From Blumeriella jaapii (taxonomy: Eukaryota; Ascomycota; Leotiomycetes; Helotiales; Drepanopezizaceae): DNA of 64,000 bases. Made by a program: the position numbers and the translations under genes. Under the pieces are notes generated by a model. The model worked only from the letters and a program-made list of their open reading frames with translations, searched no databases and was not told where the DNA came from. This document shows positions 1 through 11,078 of the stretch, one piece after another. The DNA is taken from NCBI GenBank assembly GCA_009599575.1, contig VWND01000015.1, forward strand, positions 186,001-250,000, written 5' to 3'. Every line of letters starts with the position of its first letter. Position 1 is the stretch's first letter.

Positions 1-354
1 GTGAGTTGCCATGTCCTCAGCCTTGGTGGTGTCGAATGGAAATCCGCAACTGGCGCATCTTGCTGGCTTCTTGCCGCCGGTAATCTGAGTCTGGATAAGC
101 TTGATGGCGCGAGGGGCACACTCGAGGTGGTTGGGGATAGACGCGAGCATGGTCTCCAAGGACGGGGCATCGTCGCCTTCGACAACAGGACTGTAGCCAT
201 CCTCCTTGTCAAATGCCTCTGAACTTTGTCTCTCATGGCGCGAACGACGAGCATTCTCCCAGCGGTGGTTACAAGTGCCATCGTAGCATCTGAAACATAC
301 CGCATCGGGGTCATTGGCCGACAATTGGACAGATGGCAATGGGGGCAAGTCCAT
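1..354 (-). CDS. Partial hypothetical protein with CxxC motifs
   Basis: An open frame starts at the ATG at 354 (context accaaaATGg) and runs off the left edge after 118 codons without a stop. The visible N-terminus has a cysteine pair at residues 20 and 23 (CFRC), a third cysteine a few residues later and a second CxxC (CASC) near residue 104, which suggests zinc binding. Between them lies an acidic segment and the stretch SLETMLASIPNHLECAP. I do not recognise the family. The gene continues outside the window, so length and domain content are unknown. Two further minus-strand open frames lie just upstream (401-727 and 708-1100); I could not join them to this gene with a convincing splice and treat them as probably non-coding. 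Confidence 0.5.
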   Translation of the reverse strand, partial: MDLPPLPSVQLSANDPDAVCFRCYDGTCNHRWENARRSRHERQSSEAFDKEDGYSPVVEGDDAPSLETMLASIPNHLECAPRAIKLIQTQITGGKKPARCASCGFPFDTTKAEDMATH

Positions 355-1946
355 TTTGGTGGTAAGTCTTCTTTTGGGTCGTTTTGGACGCGGTAGATAT
401 TTAGGCGATGAAGTGACTGTCGGCGGCGATGACGAACACAAGGTAGAGAACGGTGGTGACGAAGGTGGTGTCGATCTCAAAACAGAATCGTTGGAAGACT
501 GATGAGCAGATCGAGTCGGCCCAGGGCTTGACGAGCTTGACAGCGGCTTGAAGTAGTTTTGAATTGATGAGCGCGCGACCTTTTTGGCTGGAGGCAACTC
601 TATAGACTCTCGAGGTTCCTCTGCGCGCGTCCTCTTGGTTGGACGTTGCGGAGGAGGTGTGTTGTTGACGCGGCGAGAGTATGTTTTCAGAGCTCTGAAG
701 ATGACTGTTAGCGCAATGGAAGGTCAAAATAAGCAGCAGCGAGCTCTACCTGCGGTTGCCTGAGGTCCCCGCCATCATCGGCGGGGCAGCCTTGCCTACC
801 GGCGGGTCCATGCTGGGTTCGAAGTTCGAAGCGATCCAGAAGTGGTGTTGAGGTTGAAGGGTCCAAAGACGTTGTGATGTGATGTTTTGATGAAGCGAGG
901 AACGCTACGGAAACAGTATACGGAAATCCATGACTTTCAGGAACCGAATAATAAGCTATGGGCCTAATTCGGGCTGTAGAATTGTCCAGATGGGTGAATC
1001 TGCCGGGTAACAAGAAATTGAACTGCTTCAAAGCTGATGGGAGCTGGGAGCTGGGAGCGACACACGCGTCGAAGCGCGTTTTTTCCCACGCCAAGAACAA
1101 GGGTTTGACGCGCCTGAAATTTGTGTATCCTGTGGTTTAACGTAAAGACTGAATCAGAAAGCCTCTCCTTTCTGAGGATGCTGATTTATTGTTGTTGAGC
1201 ATTGGCGTGTTCAAGTGATCGAAGAGTTCGTGTCGAGGTTGACGCGCTGGAAGACTTTATTATGTACCAAGAATTATGGGTCTCGACTAGCGCGACAGAC
1301 TAGACTTCCACCTCGCTACTTGGGGCCAAAAATACATATGTCGGGTGGATAAATGAATGGCCGGTCACGGGTTATTCAGTTGAAGCAAAAATTTAATGTT
1401 GATTAAAAGAAATCATACCAAAAGAATTGCAGAACAGATTGCCTTCAGTTGTGCATAGGAGGTTTGAAGCATATGTTTTTGAGTCGATTTCGAATCGAGT
1501 AAATGACTTTGAATTGAAATGAAACTGCTTTGACAAGCTAAAGCGTGTGTTTTTTCAATGATGTCTGAATAAGTGAATAACTTTGAATCAAGACCAAATT
1601 GCTTTGATAGGTAGGCAAGTCACTTGATTCTCTCAATGAGAGTCAATTAATTCTTCGCTCGGTAGCAACCCTCCCGCCCGAATATCAATCGTCTGCAAGA
1701 TTGCAATTAAAAGGTATATAGCAGCCAAAAGGAAGATCACACAGGGAAATTCCGGTTGTCGCCAATTGAGAGTACTTGGGTTCGGGTGAAGAAATACAGT
1801 GTCTAATGCCTAACCTCTACTGGCCAGGCTCCTGGCGTGTTCTTCGTATAGTACATTTGTCTACGCAGATCTCTCCCATGCATTCGTTAAACAGCGCGGC
1901 ACGCTCGCCGCAAGAGGAAGAGGAGCTGATCCTTCTATCTCAGTAA
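355..1946. other. Intergenic region, no supported gene
   Basis: No frame here has family similarity I recognise. The part from about 1370 to 1640 is AT-rich and holds two degenerate copies of a word resembling actttgaat...ctgctttgac, near 1504 and 1580, spaced about 76 bp. It may be an old repeat remnant or the 3' flank of COQ1. Confidence 0.5.
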
Positions 1947-3369
1947 TCACTTTCTCCGCTTCAGAGTCTTCACAGCCATCTCTGTCAAACCGTCCTTAGC
2001 CTCGCTATCCGGAAAGTAAGCAATGGCTTCAATGGCTCGGTTCACGTATTCCTGAGCCAGAGCCTGCGTCTGGTGTAATCCGTCGCTTTGGTGAACCAAT
2101 TCACGTGCCTGGGAAATGGGAATGTTAGAGGTAGTTGCATAACAATTCCATGATATGACTTACCCGAGCGACATCGCCCTCCTGGGCAAACTTCCTCCCA
2201 ACAAGAGAACCTAACTCCTTGTTGTTCTTCCACGCAAACAACAATGGGGCAGTGGCCAGTCCCAATTCTAGATCTGCGCCTGCTGGCTTGCCCAGTTCCT
2301 TCTCGCTGATCGTGTAATCCAACATATCGTCCACTAACTGAAACGCAAGCCCTAGATTCTTTCCATACGCATACGCCGCGTCTACCGTCTGCTTGTCCGA
2401 GCCCCCGAGAAGTGCAGCAGCCCGGCATGATTTCGAGATCAAGCTTGCAGATTTCAGGTACGTCTTCTGCAGGTAGTATGTCACCGTATCCTCGGTCCAG
2501 ACTGGGTTCTTCTCATCCTGCGCCGTGTTCTTCAGTTGCATGAACTCCCCCTCCACCAAGTTCGCAATAACTGTAGCCAGGAGCTCGGTAACCTCCGCAT
2601 CTCGCAGTCTAGCAAGTGCCACCGAAGCGCGGCCCAACAAGAAGTCCCCTGCTAAGACAGCCATCTTGTTTCCGAATTCGAGATTTGCGGAAGGCGATCC
2701 GCGCCGAGCTACGGAGTGGTCAATGACATCGTCATGGAGCAGCGATGCAGTATGGATGAGCTCTGTGATCTCGGCCAGTCGTCTTTGGGTCGGAAGGATG
2801 TCACTGTCGGTGGTAGGATAAGAGGTTTGAGAGTGGGTGAGAGGATTCGAGGAGGGCTCGGTAGGGTTGACATCAGCCAATATCGACATTGGCGAGATGG
2901 GACGGTCGATTTCTTTCGTCTGCTGCTGCCCATTATACCGGGGGGATTTGGGAGCCAGAGCGGTAGCTCGAGACATTAACAATACAATCATCGGGCGAAC
3001 ATGTTTGCCCTCCGCTTGAGTGTAGTACTTCGCAACCGTGTCGAGAGACGGATGTCCAGAGCCCAACAACTGCCTTATATTCCCCGTCAAGAACTTCATC
3101 TCCTTCGCCACCATCCGCAACGGGTCCACGCTGACATCTCCGGGAGCTGCTGTGCGCGCAGTCGCGTTCGCTAAGAGTTTGGAGGTTGCAGACACAGCTT
3201 GCGCCCAGGTTGATTGCTTCCTCCGCGACGGTTGCCGGTATATTGGGTTCGTGAATAGGCAGACTGGCTGTCGCCGCGTCAATTGACATATAGAACATGC
3301 CGCGTAGGACTGGAGTGTGGTGATTGAGGAGCTGTTGAAGAGCAGCGAAACTCTGGCCGGGATTCTCAT
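1947..3369 (-). CDS. COQ1: Mitochondrial polyprenyl diphosphate synthase (COQ1)
   Basis: This trans-prenyltransferase extends a prenyl diphosphate chain to make the side-chain precursor of ubiquinone at the mitochondrial inner membrane. Exon 1 is 3369-2164 and exon 2 is 2108-1947, with a 55-bp intron (gtaagt...cccag, phase 0), giving 455 aa. The N-terminus is Arg/Ser-rich with almost no acids, as expected of a mitochondrial presequence. The first Asp-rich motif DDVID is at residues 213-217, and the second, DDMLD in the context FQLVDDMLDY, at 347-351. Between residues about 140 and 192 there is a polar Pro/Ser/Thr insert before the helix carrying the first motif. The short second exon supplies the C-terminal helices ending in KTLKRRK. 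It is divergent from the VMA12-type gene. The family is certain; chain length of the product cannot be read from the sequence. Confidence 0.96.
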
Positions 3370-3658
3370 AGCCCAAACTCCTGCCTTTGCGCGGCCGAAC
3401 TGACTTCTTGTATTATAACACTCTCAACATCCGATAGTCCTAGAATATTTAAACCTCGAAATCCAAGGCGTACAAGCGTCGTCGGGGCACAATCATCGAA
3501 TGGGTGCGGAAGAGGCGAAGTTGAAGCCATGGGGCAGCCGTACTGCACATGTTTTTTTTGGGTGCACATTAGCGGGTCACCGAGCCCGACTAAGACACAA
3601 GACTGGGAGGAGGGACAGCAACAACGTCACTCTCGCGACAATGCAATAAACCGCCACG
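3370..3658. promoter_or_regulatory. Shared COQ1/VMA12 upstream region
   Basis: These 289 bp separate the two divergent start codons, so they must hold the 5' leaders and probably both promoters. I see no defined factor site. A run of nine T lies near 3551. Confidence 0.5.
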
Positions 3659-4713
3659 ATGGTACTGCTTACTATGACCCTGTCGATGGTGGAAGCTCTG
3701 GAGAAAATCCAGAGGTTCGGAGATGTGGCGCGCGAGGAACAAACCGTTCTCGAGGACGCGATCATTGACGGCAATGGCAAAGAAGTCACCAAGGAGCATT
3801 TACAGAGAGAAACCAGCAGCGAGAAAGCATCCTACACCAGACATATGGCCGCAGATAATGAGGCGAACGGAGAGCGCAGCAAATCCACCGAACCGACGTT
3901 ATGCAACCCCGAGATGGGGAATCCAATATCCCACGGCCAAATAGTCGAACTCTCTCAGAACATGAAAGCCAACGGTCTACAGCCATGTCAACTGGAGGAT
4001 CTACTCAAAGGCGCACGAGTATACATTCCTCCCCCACCGGAAAAGCTAGAACCTGTACGTATGACCGCGACTACCTGAGCACGAGTGGAGGGAGGGTCAG
4101 GGTTGAACAACAGAAGACGATTCATGCGTAGTACATCTGGCTAATTGACCACCAGACATCCGAATACAAAGCCCTCATGGCCCGTCTCCGCCGCGAAGAA
4201 GAAGCCCGCTCCTACGAACGCATGACGAACCCACCTCCTCCTATGGAATCCTTCACCCAGCGCTTCCCCGCCGCTTCCGCCGCGCGAGCGTTCTCCTCCA
4301 GCCACCAGAACATCAACGCGTCAGACCCTGATGATGACGGCCTCACGTACGCCGATGTTGACAGACAAGTGACCCTTATATTCAACGTGCTGGTCAGCGT
4401 TTTTGCCTGCGCGGCGGCTATCTGGATCGCGGCAAAGTGGTGGAGCACGCCCGCGAGGTTGGCGCTGAGCATGAGCGGGAGTGCGTTGATTGGGATCGCG
4501 GAAGTGGTGGTTTATTCGGGATATCTGAGACGAGTGGGAGAAGCGAAGGGGAAGGAGAAGAAGATCAAGGAGGTTAAGGAGATTGTCAATACTTGGGTCG
4601 TTGGGGCTGGAACGCCTCTAGACGAGGGGGTTGACGTGAGCACGACAGAGATCGAGTCTAAAAAGGATGAGAAAGGCGTCAGGGCAAGGCATCGGACCAA
4701 AGATGTCTCTTAG
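3659..4713 (+). CDS. VMA12: V-ATPase assembly factor Vma12/Vph2 (TMEM199-like)
   Basis: Vma12 is an ER membrane protein that, with Vma21 and Vma22, assembles the V0 sector of the vacuolar proton pump. Exon 1 is 3659-4054 and exon 2 is 4156-4713, with a 101-bp intron (gtacgt...accag, phase 0), giving 317 aa. The conserved core spans the junction: LEDLLKGARVYIPPPPEK, then SEYKALMARLRREEEARSY. Two hydrophobic segments follow, about residues 205-230 and 233-257, separated by a short turn, then a Lys-rich cytosolic tail. This layout is typical of the family. The start is the first in-frame ATG; two more in-frame ATGs lie within the next 30 bases, so the exact N-terminus is uncertain. Intron retention would end the protein after only a few extra codons. 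Confidence 0.9.
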
Positions 4714-6225
4714 GTACCAGTTAGTAGTTGATGTTTTGATCTAAGTATTTGCACATGCACAACTTGACTACAGCAGGTCACCCTTGTCCAACTTAAGTTT
4801 TGATAGCGACTCCACGACGAAAGCAGACCCATAGATTGTATCCAGAGTTTCCCAAGCTTGGGTTTTTCCGGGAAGCCCACAGGCCAAGGAATGCTATCAG
4901 GCAAGGTGAAAGCGTGGGCTCTGGCTCAAGATGAAGCAGAAAGCACACACGCAGCAAGCGAAGTCAAAAGACCTACGAATCTCAGCCAGGAGTAATTCAA
5001 CACCCGCGATTCATTGTTTAGCTTCTGTCCGTCCAGCGGTGGCAGCTAGGTGGCTGTTTGGAGTCAACCCTGCGGAAAAAGCTTTCCAGGCCTCGTAGAT
5101 CTCCTTTGAAATTGGCATTTCAAGTTGGTATTTGAAGTTGGCATTTGAATTTGAAACGGGATTTTCCATTACCTTGCATGGATAGTAAACCAAATACAAA
5201 TGCTCAGAACTTACTAATTTTACACCACTCCCACTTCCTAAAAGTAGTTATAGCACTGCTGACCCAGCCAGATTGGCGCCGTTGATAGCCATTTTCTTTT
5301 TCCTTAACTGCATCCATGAACTGTTGTTCAGTGGTCAGCGATTGCAGGGTTTGGCTAGTGTCTTTATACCAGCTGAAAGGTTCAATTTAGCAATACCTAA
5401 GGGACTGTTCACTTCCTTTTTAGACGACTCTGGCGATTATATAACGCTCATTCGTCTTCTTGGCCTCTTGATACTTCAAACATCATAAGCTTGTTAAAAT
5501 GCTTAACATCCGAGGTTTATCAAAAGGTCTTACTGATAAAGCTATAATCAAGCTTGCGATCTTCACCTAAACAAATAACATAGTTTTAGAGAAATTCAAC
5601 GAAAGTGTTCTAAGGACTAGACTAACTACTCACTTCGGTAATTAGATGTTGCTGTCTTACTACCTTGCGTGATCAGCCTGACAAATCTGCTTGTCAAGAT
5701 GTTTGCTCTATGCCAGGACCTGACTCCTATTAACATGAAGAGAAACCAGAAGTCGAACCAGATCATGAAGATTTCAAAAAGATGGTCTATTGCCATATTC
5801 CATCTTGCTCAGGCACCTCCGGGCCCCGTGCAATATCAAGCGAGTATTTGTTTCATTCACCACCTAAAGAATGCGAAAGACAGTTTTAGTGCTAATATGA
5901 TTTCTAGCCACACGTACAGTCGAACATAGATATACTTGTATGACGTGCCGAAGCACCGCATTCCCAATCATGTCCCCTGTCACATATCGCTGTCACATAT
6001 CGCTGTCATATCACACTCACCGGCCATACAACGTCATCGACATATATATGGCCTTCCAGTTCAAGAAAAACCTGGCAGAATCACGAACTGTTTGTGCCTT
6101 GCGTTTATAAGTCTTTTCCTCTCCCTCTCCCTCTCCCTTTCGCTTCTCGCATTCCATCCCCCGTCATATGCGCGTTCCATACATCCAGAAACCCAAGTCT
6201 AGGTCACGGAAAAAGCAGGTCCAGA
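4714..6225. other. Intergenic region, AT-rich in its centre
   Basis: No gene is supported over 1.5 kb. The part from about 5000 to 5930 is AT-rich with many stops in all frames and could be a decayed repeat, but I cannot name a family. A pyrimidine tract of CTCTCC units at about 6118-6145 lies just upstream of the next gene and may belong to its leader. Confidence 0.5.
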
Positions 6226-6727
6226 ATGCCTCTATTCAGCAAAAAACCCGCCGTCGTCCCCGAACACAGATCCACCCTCTTCAGCCGTCGCGACCGATCG
6301 CCGTCTCCCGCGCGACAGACCAGCAACTTACGCAAGGCAGAGTCCCCTCGTCGCGGTCTGCTTCACCGCCACGAAGACCCTTCGATCCTCGCGGCGCGGG
6401 AGCGGGTCGTCAACGCCGAGAGGATGGAGAAGGAGGCCGATCGCGCGCTGGTCGCGGCGAGGTTGGCCGTGAGGGAAGCGAGGGATCATATCAAGATGCT
6501 GGAGAAGGAGGCCAAGGAGCAGTGAGTTCGCCTTTATGCTGGTTTGCGTGGGGTTGTAGGTACTGATAGATGCATTTGTAGAGCGAGACTTGCCAAGATC
6601 AAGCAGCACCAGGCGAAGTCGATTTCGAAGAGAGGTCATGGACTTGGTCGTAAGTACATACTAGCATGTCATGCGAGTTCAACTTGAAAATTGCTGACAC
6701 TCTTTGGCAGGTCATGGTCCTGTCTGA
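6226..6727 (+). CDS. Small basic coiled-coil protein
   Basis: Three exons, 6226-6521, 6582-6649 and 6711-6727, give 126 aa. Introns of 60 and 61 bp have donors gtgagt and gtaagt and acceptors ttgtag and ggcag, and phases match. The N-terminal half is Ser/Arg/Pro-rich (for example SRRDRSPSPARQ). Residues about 50-110 form an alanine- and charge-rich heptad helix (ERVVNAERMEKEADRALVAA and onward), followed by a basic tail ending GLGRHGPV. I recall similar short proteins annotated as hypothetical in other filamentous ascomycetes; no function is known to me. The ATG chosen opens the frame that stays open through both splices; a run of codons upstream in the same frame lacks a signal peptide or other support. 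Confidence 0.72.
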
Positions 6728-7420
6728 AATATTTCTACTTGAGTCGTAAGGTAATTTTCCTTTGCCTTCTTTTTGGGTTAGCGATATGTCCTAAACATAA
6801 CATCTTTTCCGATGCCGTTTCTTTCCAGATCATGTTGCACCAGGTCAGGTATCTGAGAAGTTTATGCTGTATAGAGCATGGGTTTGGGTCAGCAGTTCTG
6901 AAGCATTGCAAGTTGTCTTTACTGCACATCGGTTCTTCCGGGTAATCTCCGCCTCCCTGTAATGCGTATACCCTTGGGGCGAGATGACCGAGCCCAAACA
7001 TCCGGCGCATACCGTCAGAAGATGTTCTCTTCATTATCCAAACTGCGTCTCAAGCAGGGAGAGATTCGCTTGAAAGTGCCAAGCGCCCATCAGCTAGCTA
7101 CCTTTCTACATTACCTTATTATCTATCTACCTTATCAGCGCGGGGTAGAGACGGAGAAATTACTGAAAAGTATCTGCACTCTCCCTTTTGCTTTATCCAT
7201 TTTAGGCTGAATACATACATGTCTTGTGATTCAGTGGACTTTATCACTCAAAGGCAGGACTGCGCCCTAGCAGCGGCGCTCTCGTTCCGCAACCAAAGAG
7301 TATTAGATGCATGTCTCGTCTGCTTCAGTCTCCAAGAAGCTCTGGTATCTCACATCTGCTTCATTCCGTTGAATTTTATCTCTCTCCGAGCAAAGCTTGC
7401 TAGAGGCCTTCCGTTCTGAG
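6728..7420. other. Intergenic region
   Basis: Nothing coding is supported here. It should hold the 3' end of the coiled-coil gene and the promoter of the esterase gene. Confidence 0.45.
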
Positions 7421-8386
7421 ATGTTACTCCCATACTACAGCCTAGCAGGCCTCTCGTTCTCCCTCTCGTTCTCTTCTCTCGTCTCCTCCGCCGCAAACCC
7501 CCTCATCCACATTACCGACCCCATCGGCCCCAACCCAACCAACGTCACCTTCTACCTCTACCTCCCTTCCAAACTCGCCCCCCAGGCTCCCATCCTCGTC
7601 AACCCGCACTGGTGCCACGGCTCCGCTTCCGCCGCCTTCGCCGGGACCCAGCTTGCCACCCTAGCCGACACTTACGGCTACATCATGATCTTCCCCGAAT
7701 CACCCCACACCGCCGACTACTGCTGGGACGTCTCCTCGCCGCCGACGCTCACCCACGCCGGCGGCGGCGATAGCCAGGGCATCGTCAGTATGGTGCAGTG
7801 GACGCTAGCCCGGTTTGGCGGCGACGCGCGCCGCGTCTTCGTGATGGGCACCAGCTCCGGCGCCATGATGGCCAACGTCCTGCTGGGCGCCTACCCGGAC
7901 GTCTTCGCGGCGGGCAGCGCCTGGGCGGGCGTGGCGTTCGGGTGCTTCGCGAGCCCCGATGGCTACGCGGTGTGGAGCGAGGCCTGCGCTGCAGGGCAGG
8001 TCGTCAGGACGGGCGCGCAGTGGAAGCGTATCGTGGAGGCTGCGTATCCGGGATACAGCGGCTGGCGGCCGAAGATGCAGGTCTTCCACGGGACGGAGGA
8101 TATGACGCTCGACCCGCAGAATCTAGAGGAGGAGATCAAGGAGTGGACGGCGGTGCTGGGCTTGCCAGGCAGGCCGGTCGAGATCTTGGAGGATGAGCCG
8201 CAGGCGGACTGGACGACGTTTGTGTATGGGAAAGGGTTTACGGCGACGAGTGCAAAGGGTGTGGGTCATAACATCCCGACGAACGAGACGGTGGTGTTGG
8301 AGTGGTTCGATTTGAAGTGTACGGGGAAGGGATGTTTCTCGAGGCCGGGAGACGGGAGTGTTCACGAGCTTGGTGTGAGCTCGTGA
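7421..8386 (+). CDS. Secreted CE1-type esterase (acetylxylan/feruloyl esterase-like)
   Basis: A single exon encodes 321 aa of the carbohydrate esterase family 1 / PHB-depolymerase-like alpha/beta hydrolases. These remove acetyl or feruloyl groups from plant hemicellulose outside the cell. A signal peptide is visible at the start (MLLPYYSLAGLSFSLSFSS, cleavage probably near SSAA). The nucleophile elbow is GTSSGAMM, and upstream blocks IFPESPHTADYCWDVSSP and GGGDSQGI are family hallmarks. Likely acid and histidine partners are in HGTEDMTLDP and GVGHNIPTNE. Several cysteines suggest disulphides. There is no cellulose-binding module or linker. An upstream non-ATG extension of the frame (from 7397) would spoil the signal peptide, so I start at the ATG. 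Acetylxylan and feruloyl substrates cannot be told apart from sequence alone. The gene is clearly more GC-rich than its flanks. Confidence 0.9.
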   Translation: MLLPYYSLAGLSFSLSFSSLVSSAANPLIHITDPIGPNPTNVTFYLYLPSKLAPQAPILVNPHWCHGSASAAFAGTQLATLADTYGYIMIFPESPHTADYCWDVSSPPTLTHAGGGDSQGIVSMVQWTLARFGGDARRVFVMGTSSGAMMANVLLGAYPDVFAAGSAWAGVAFGCFASPDGYAVWSEACAAGQVVRTGAQWKRIVEAAYPGYSGWRPKMQVFHGTEDMTLDPQNLEEEIKEWTAVLGLPGRPVEILEDEPQADWTTFVYGKGFTATSAKGVGHNIPTNETVVLEWFDLKCTGKGCFSRPGDGSVHELGVSS

Positions 8387-9089
8387 AACAAGCAGAGGAT
8401 TGTCAATAAGCACATCGAAAAGTGCTGCTGCTACTGCGGCGGGAACTCCACAGGTCAAAAGGACTAGCACTGGCTCCACGGTCTGCGTCGCAGGGGCGAC
8501 TTGCACACATCAGATCATGTTGTCCACAGTGTCTATAGCCCTATGCCAGGATCCAAAGCAAAGCGGACTATATAGTCCTGCTGCACACGTCTCGTTCGTT
8601 CCTTTCCTACCCTACATAACTCCCCCTCTGTGTGTCGTGTTTTTGTTTTCATTTCCTCGGCCGCTAAGAACGTAAGCGAGGTAGCTAACCCATTTGAGCT
8701 TCCAGTCTTTTATCAAGTAATTTCTTTCGATTCGATTTGCTACTTATATCTCCGATCCGCATTACTGTAAGTACCAACCTCAAGGCATATCTGAGCGGTG
8801 CCTAGAATCCTGCAAACTGGGTAGGTATCGCACCATCTCAAACGCATCACGTGATGGTGTAGAAAACATCGGATTCAATCATGTACCTCTCCCCTCTCTA
8901 ACTCTAGGTAGCTACTGATTGATTGACTACGCGCCCTCGCTCGCTCCCGAGTGAACGTTTACAAGCTTGCAGCTAAGTTCATACTGGTCCAGCAGATCCG
9001 AGGCCATCATTGATGGCACCTCCCCGTCTCCTCCCCTAGTACCACACCACATCTCCACCCCCTCGCCTCGCACTTCGCAAACCGCCAAC
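8387..9089. other. Intergenic region between convergent genes
   Basis: The esterase gene and the next, minus-strand gene converge here. No coding sequence is supported; the region should hold both 3' ends. Confidence 0.45.
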
Positions 9090-10199
9090 TCACTCAACCA
9101 ACGTCCCCCATCTCCCTACCCTCAAGACCTCATCCGCCGCCGACGCCCGCACCCACTGGGGCTGGCCCCTCAACCACTTCCCATCCAAGCGCATCTTGTC
9201 AACCGCCTCGCCCGTCATCTCGCTCAGCAGGGCGCGCCAGTCCTTGTCCCGGCGCGGGACGTAGCGGGTGTCGTGTAGATTGAAGGTCCAGTCTGAGGCT
9301 GGGGCGTGGGCAGCTGTCCACCGCAGGAGGGCGATGATGCTGCGGCGGTGGGTGAGGGTCTGGAGGTGCTGTTTCCAGGTGAGGAAGGGCGGCTTGGACG
9401 CGATTGTGTTGTGGTTGTTGCTGTTGCGGTTGCTGGTTCGGGGGTGTGTTGGTAGGGATTGGAGAGAGAAGGGGGGGGAGTGCTTGGCTGGCGTGTGGTG
9501 CTCGATCGCGGATTCTGGTCCTCGGGATTGGGCTCGTGTTTGGAATCGAGGCTGATGTTGGTGTTGGTCATGGTTATGGTGCTGATACTGGAAAGGCGAA
9601 ACCACGGCATCAAGCTCCCTCACCACTCTCTCTACCCGCTCACCCCTAAGCATACCCATCGCATCTTCACCCCAATCCTCTCCATTTCCTCGCTCTCCAC
9701 TCCACAACCCACCACCACTAGACCCAAAATCCAGCCTTCGAAACGCACGCTCATCCAGCACCGGATTTTCACCGCGGTAGACTTGCGAGCCGGAGTTTCC
9801 GTGGCTGCTATTAGGCGTAGGAGGCAGCAACCCCGATGGGCGGTATTCCTGTGCTTGGGGGTTCAGCGCGCGAGAGGCGTGTCGGCTGTGTGCGGGTGTT
9901 AGAGTCAGCGTCGGAGTCTTGAGGTCGAGCTTTGGCATGCGTCCTCGTTGCTGATCTTGATCTCGATCTTGGTCTTGATCTGAAGAAGAAGATGAGAGAG
10001 GCTCGAGACGAATAGTGAGAGTTGGTTTCGGTTTCGGTTTTGCGGGAACCATAATCGAGAGCGCGGTATCGATCTGGGTCTCAATCTCGGGCTCGTGGTT
10101 CGAGAGATGGGTAGAGCTCTCGCCGGGAGAGAGGGAGGATATTGTAGATTCCGATGTCGAGGGGAAAAGGCCTTGTGGATCGGAGTGAAAACCTGCCAT
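9090..10199 (-). CDS. Hypothetical low-complexity protein
   Basis: A single-exon frame of 369 aa starts at the ATG at 10199 (MAGFHSDPQGLF). The open frame extends further upstream only without an ATG. Residues 1-100 are Ser/Thr/Pro-rich with a DQDQDRDQDQQ run. The middle is Gln/His/Arg-rich, with QYQHHNHDQHQHQ near residue 205. The last about 90 residues look globular: WKQHLQTLTHRRSIIALLRW, then SDWTFNLHDTRYVPRRDKDW, ending in VGRWGTLVE. I do not recognise a named domain. No membrane segment or signal peptide is seen. The folded-looking C-terminus and the length of the frame argue that it is a real gene of unknown function. Confidence 0.68.
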   Translation of the reverse strand: MAGFHSDPQGLFPSTSESTISSLSPGESSTHLSNHEPEIETQIDTALSIMVPAKPKPKPTLTIRLEPLSSSSSDQDQDRDQDQQRGRMPKLDLKTPTLTLTPAHSRHASRALNPQAQEYRPSGLLPPTPNSSHGNSGSQVYRGENPVLDERAFRRLDFGSSGGGLWSGERGNGEDWGEDAMGMLRGERVERVVRELDAVVSPFQYQHHNHDQHQHQPRFQTRAQSRGPESAIEHHTPAKHSPPFSLQSLPTHPRTSNRNSNNHNTIASKPPFLTWKQHLQTLTHRRSIIALLRWTAAHAPASDWTFNLHDTRYVPRRDKDWRALLSEMTGEAVDKMRLDGKWLRGQPQWVRASAADEVLRVGRWGTLVE

Positions 10200-11078
10200 A
10201 TTTCGTGTTGCCCTTTTCCCCCGTGTTTGTTTTCGGCCCCAGAGCGAGTGAATTCGCACAGCTATGTGAAGAGCTTACCGGGCGAGAAGAGCCTTTTATT
10301 TGTAGGCCTTGCTAGGTCTAGGGAAACTGTCTTCTCTAGTAGCGTAGCTGACTGTCTTGGTGAAAGGAACAATGGTCTTGTTGCATTTTGAACTTTGGTT
10401 GCTTGTAGTTCTTTGTTTCGAGTCACCACTTCATGAAGGACTCGAGTAGATCGGAAGATGAATGAGCGTGAGTCAAAACTCTGAAAGGCTCCTAGGTCAA
10501 GACACGCTATGGCTGCGATCTGCGAATTGGAGGATCTCTAGCTCTTTGGCTACAACAGGCCTGTCTGTAGGCTTGAGGATATCACGATATCACTGCGAAG
10601 ACAAAGAGACCTGCGAGTCTCCCTTATCGTTCGGCGAGCATCTACCCACACATCATGGTCTAGGACGTCTCGATATGCGGAACAAAGGCCATTGTCAGTT
10701 TGATGCCTAATTCTGATTGTCGACTCTGAGCGAGGTCAAATCAGTCGAGTCATAGCATAAGTTGTGTCTGGTGACAGATGTGATTCGAATCCGAAGTACG
10801 GACGTGGTGTATGGTTATAGGAAGGCCGCGGAGATCGTGACTTGCTCAGTAGAAGACTTGAACAAAAATGGTCCCAAAATAGGAAATGGCTGGGTAGCTT
10901 ACTTTCCAAAGTCGACGCCATGAACACGCTCCATTATCCGCCCGATGCAAGTAATACAAGTTGATTTACGGCACCGTAAGAAAGTAGCGAACATCCACAG
11001 CTTCTATTGCAGACACGCGAAGCTCAAAAACAAAACTGTGTAACCGTAGCTCATCGAGTCATTAGTCAAGAATTCTCT
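10200..11078. other. Intergenic region
   Basis: This lies upstream of the low-complexity protein gene and downstream of the EI24-like gene. Scattered short frames have no recognisable content. Confidence 0.45.

Noticed and set aside
401..1100. Two overlapping minus-strand frames (108 and 130 codons) upstream of the left-edge gene
   Set aside because: No domain, different frames, no convincing splice to the partial gene at 1-354.
10770..10800. GATTCGAATCC, similar to a tRNA T-loop
   Set aside because: The flanking bases do not pair as a T-stem and no D-arm or anticodon arm fits upstream.
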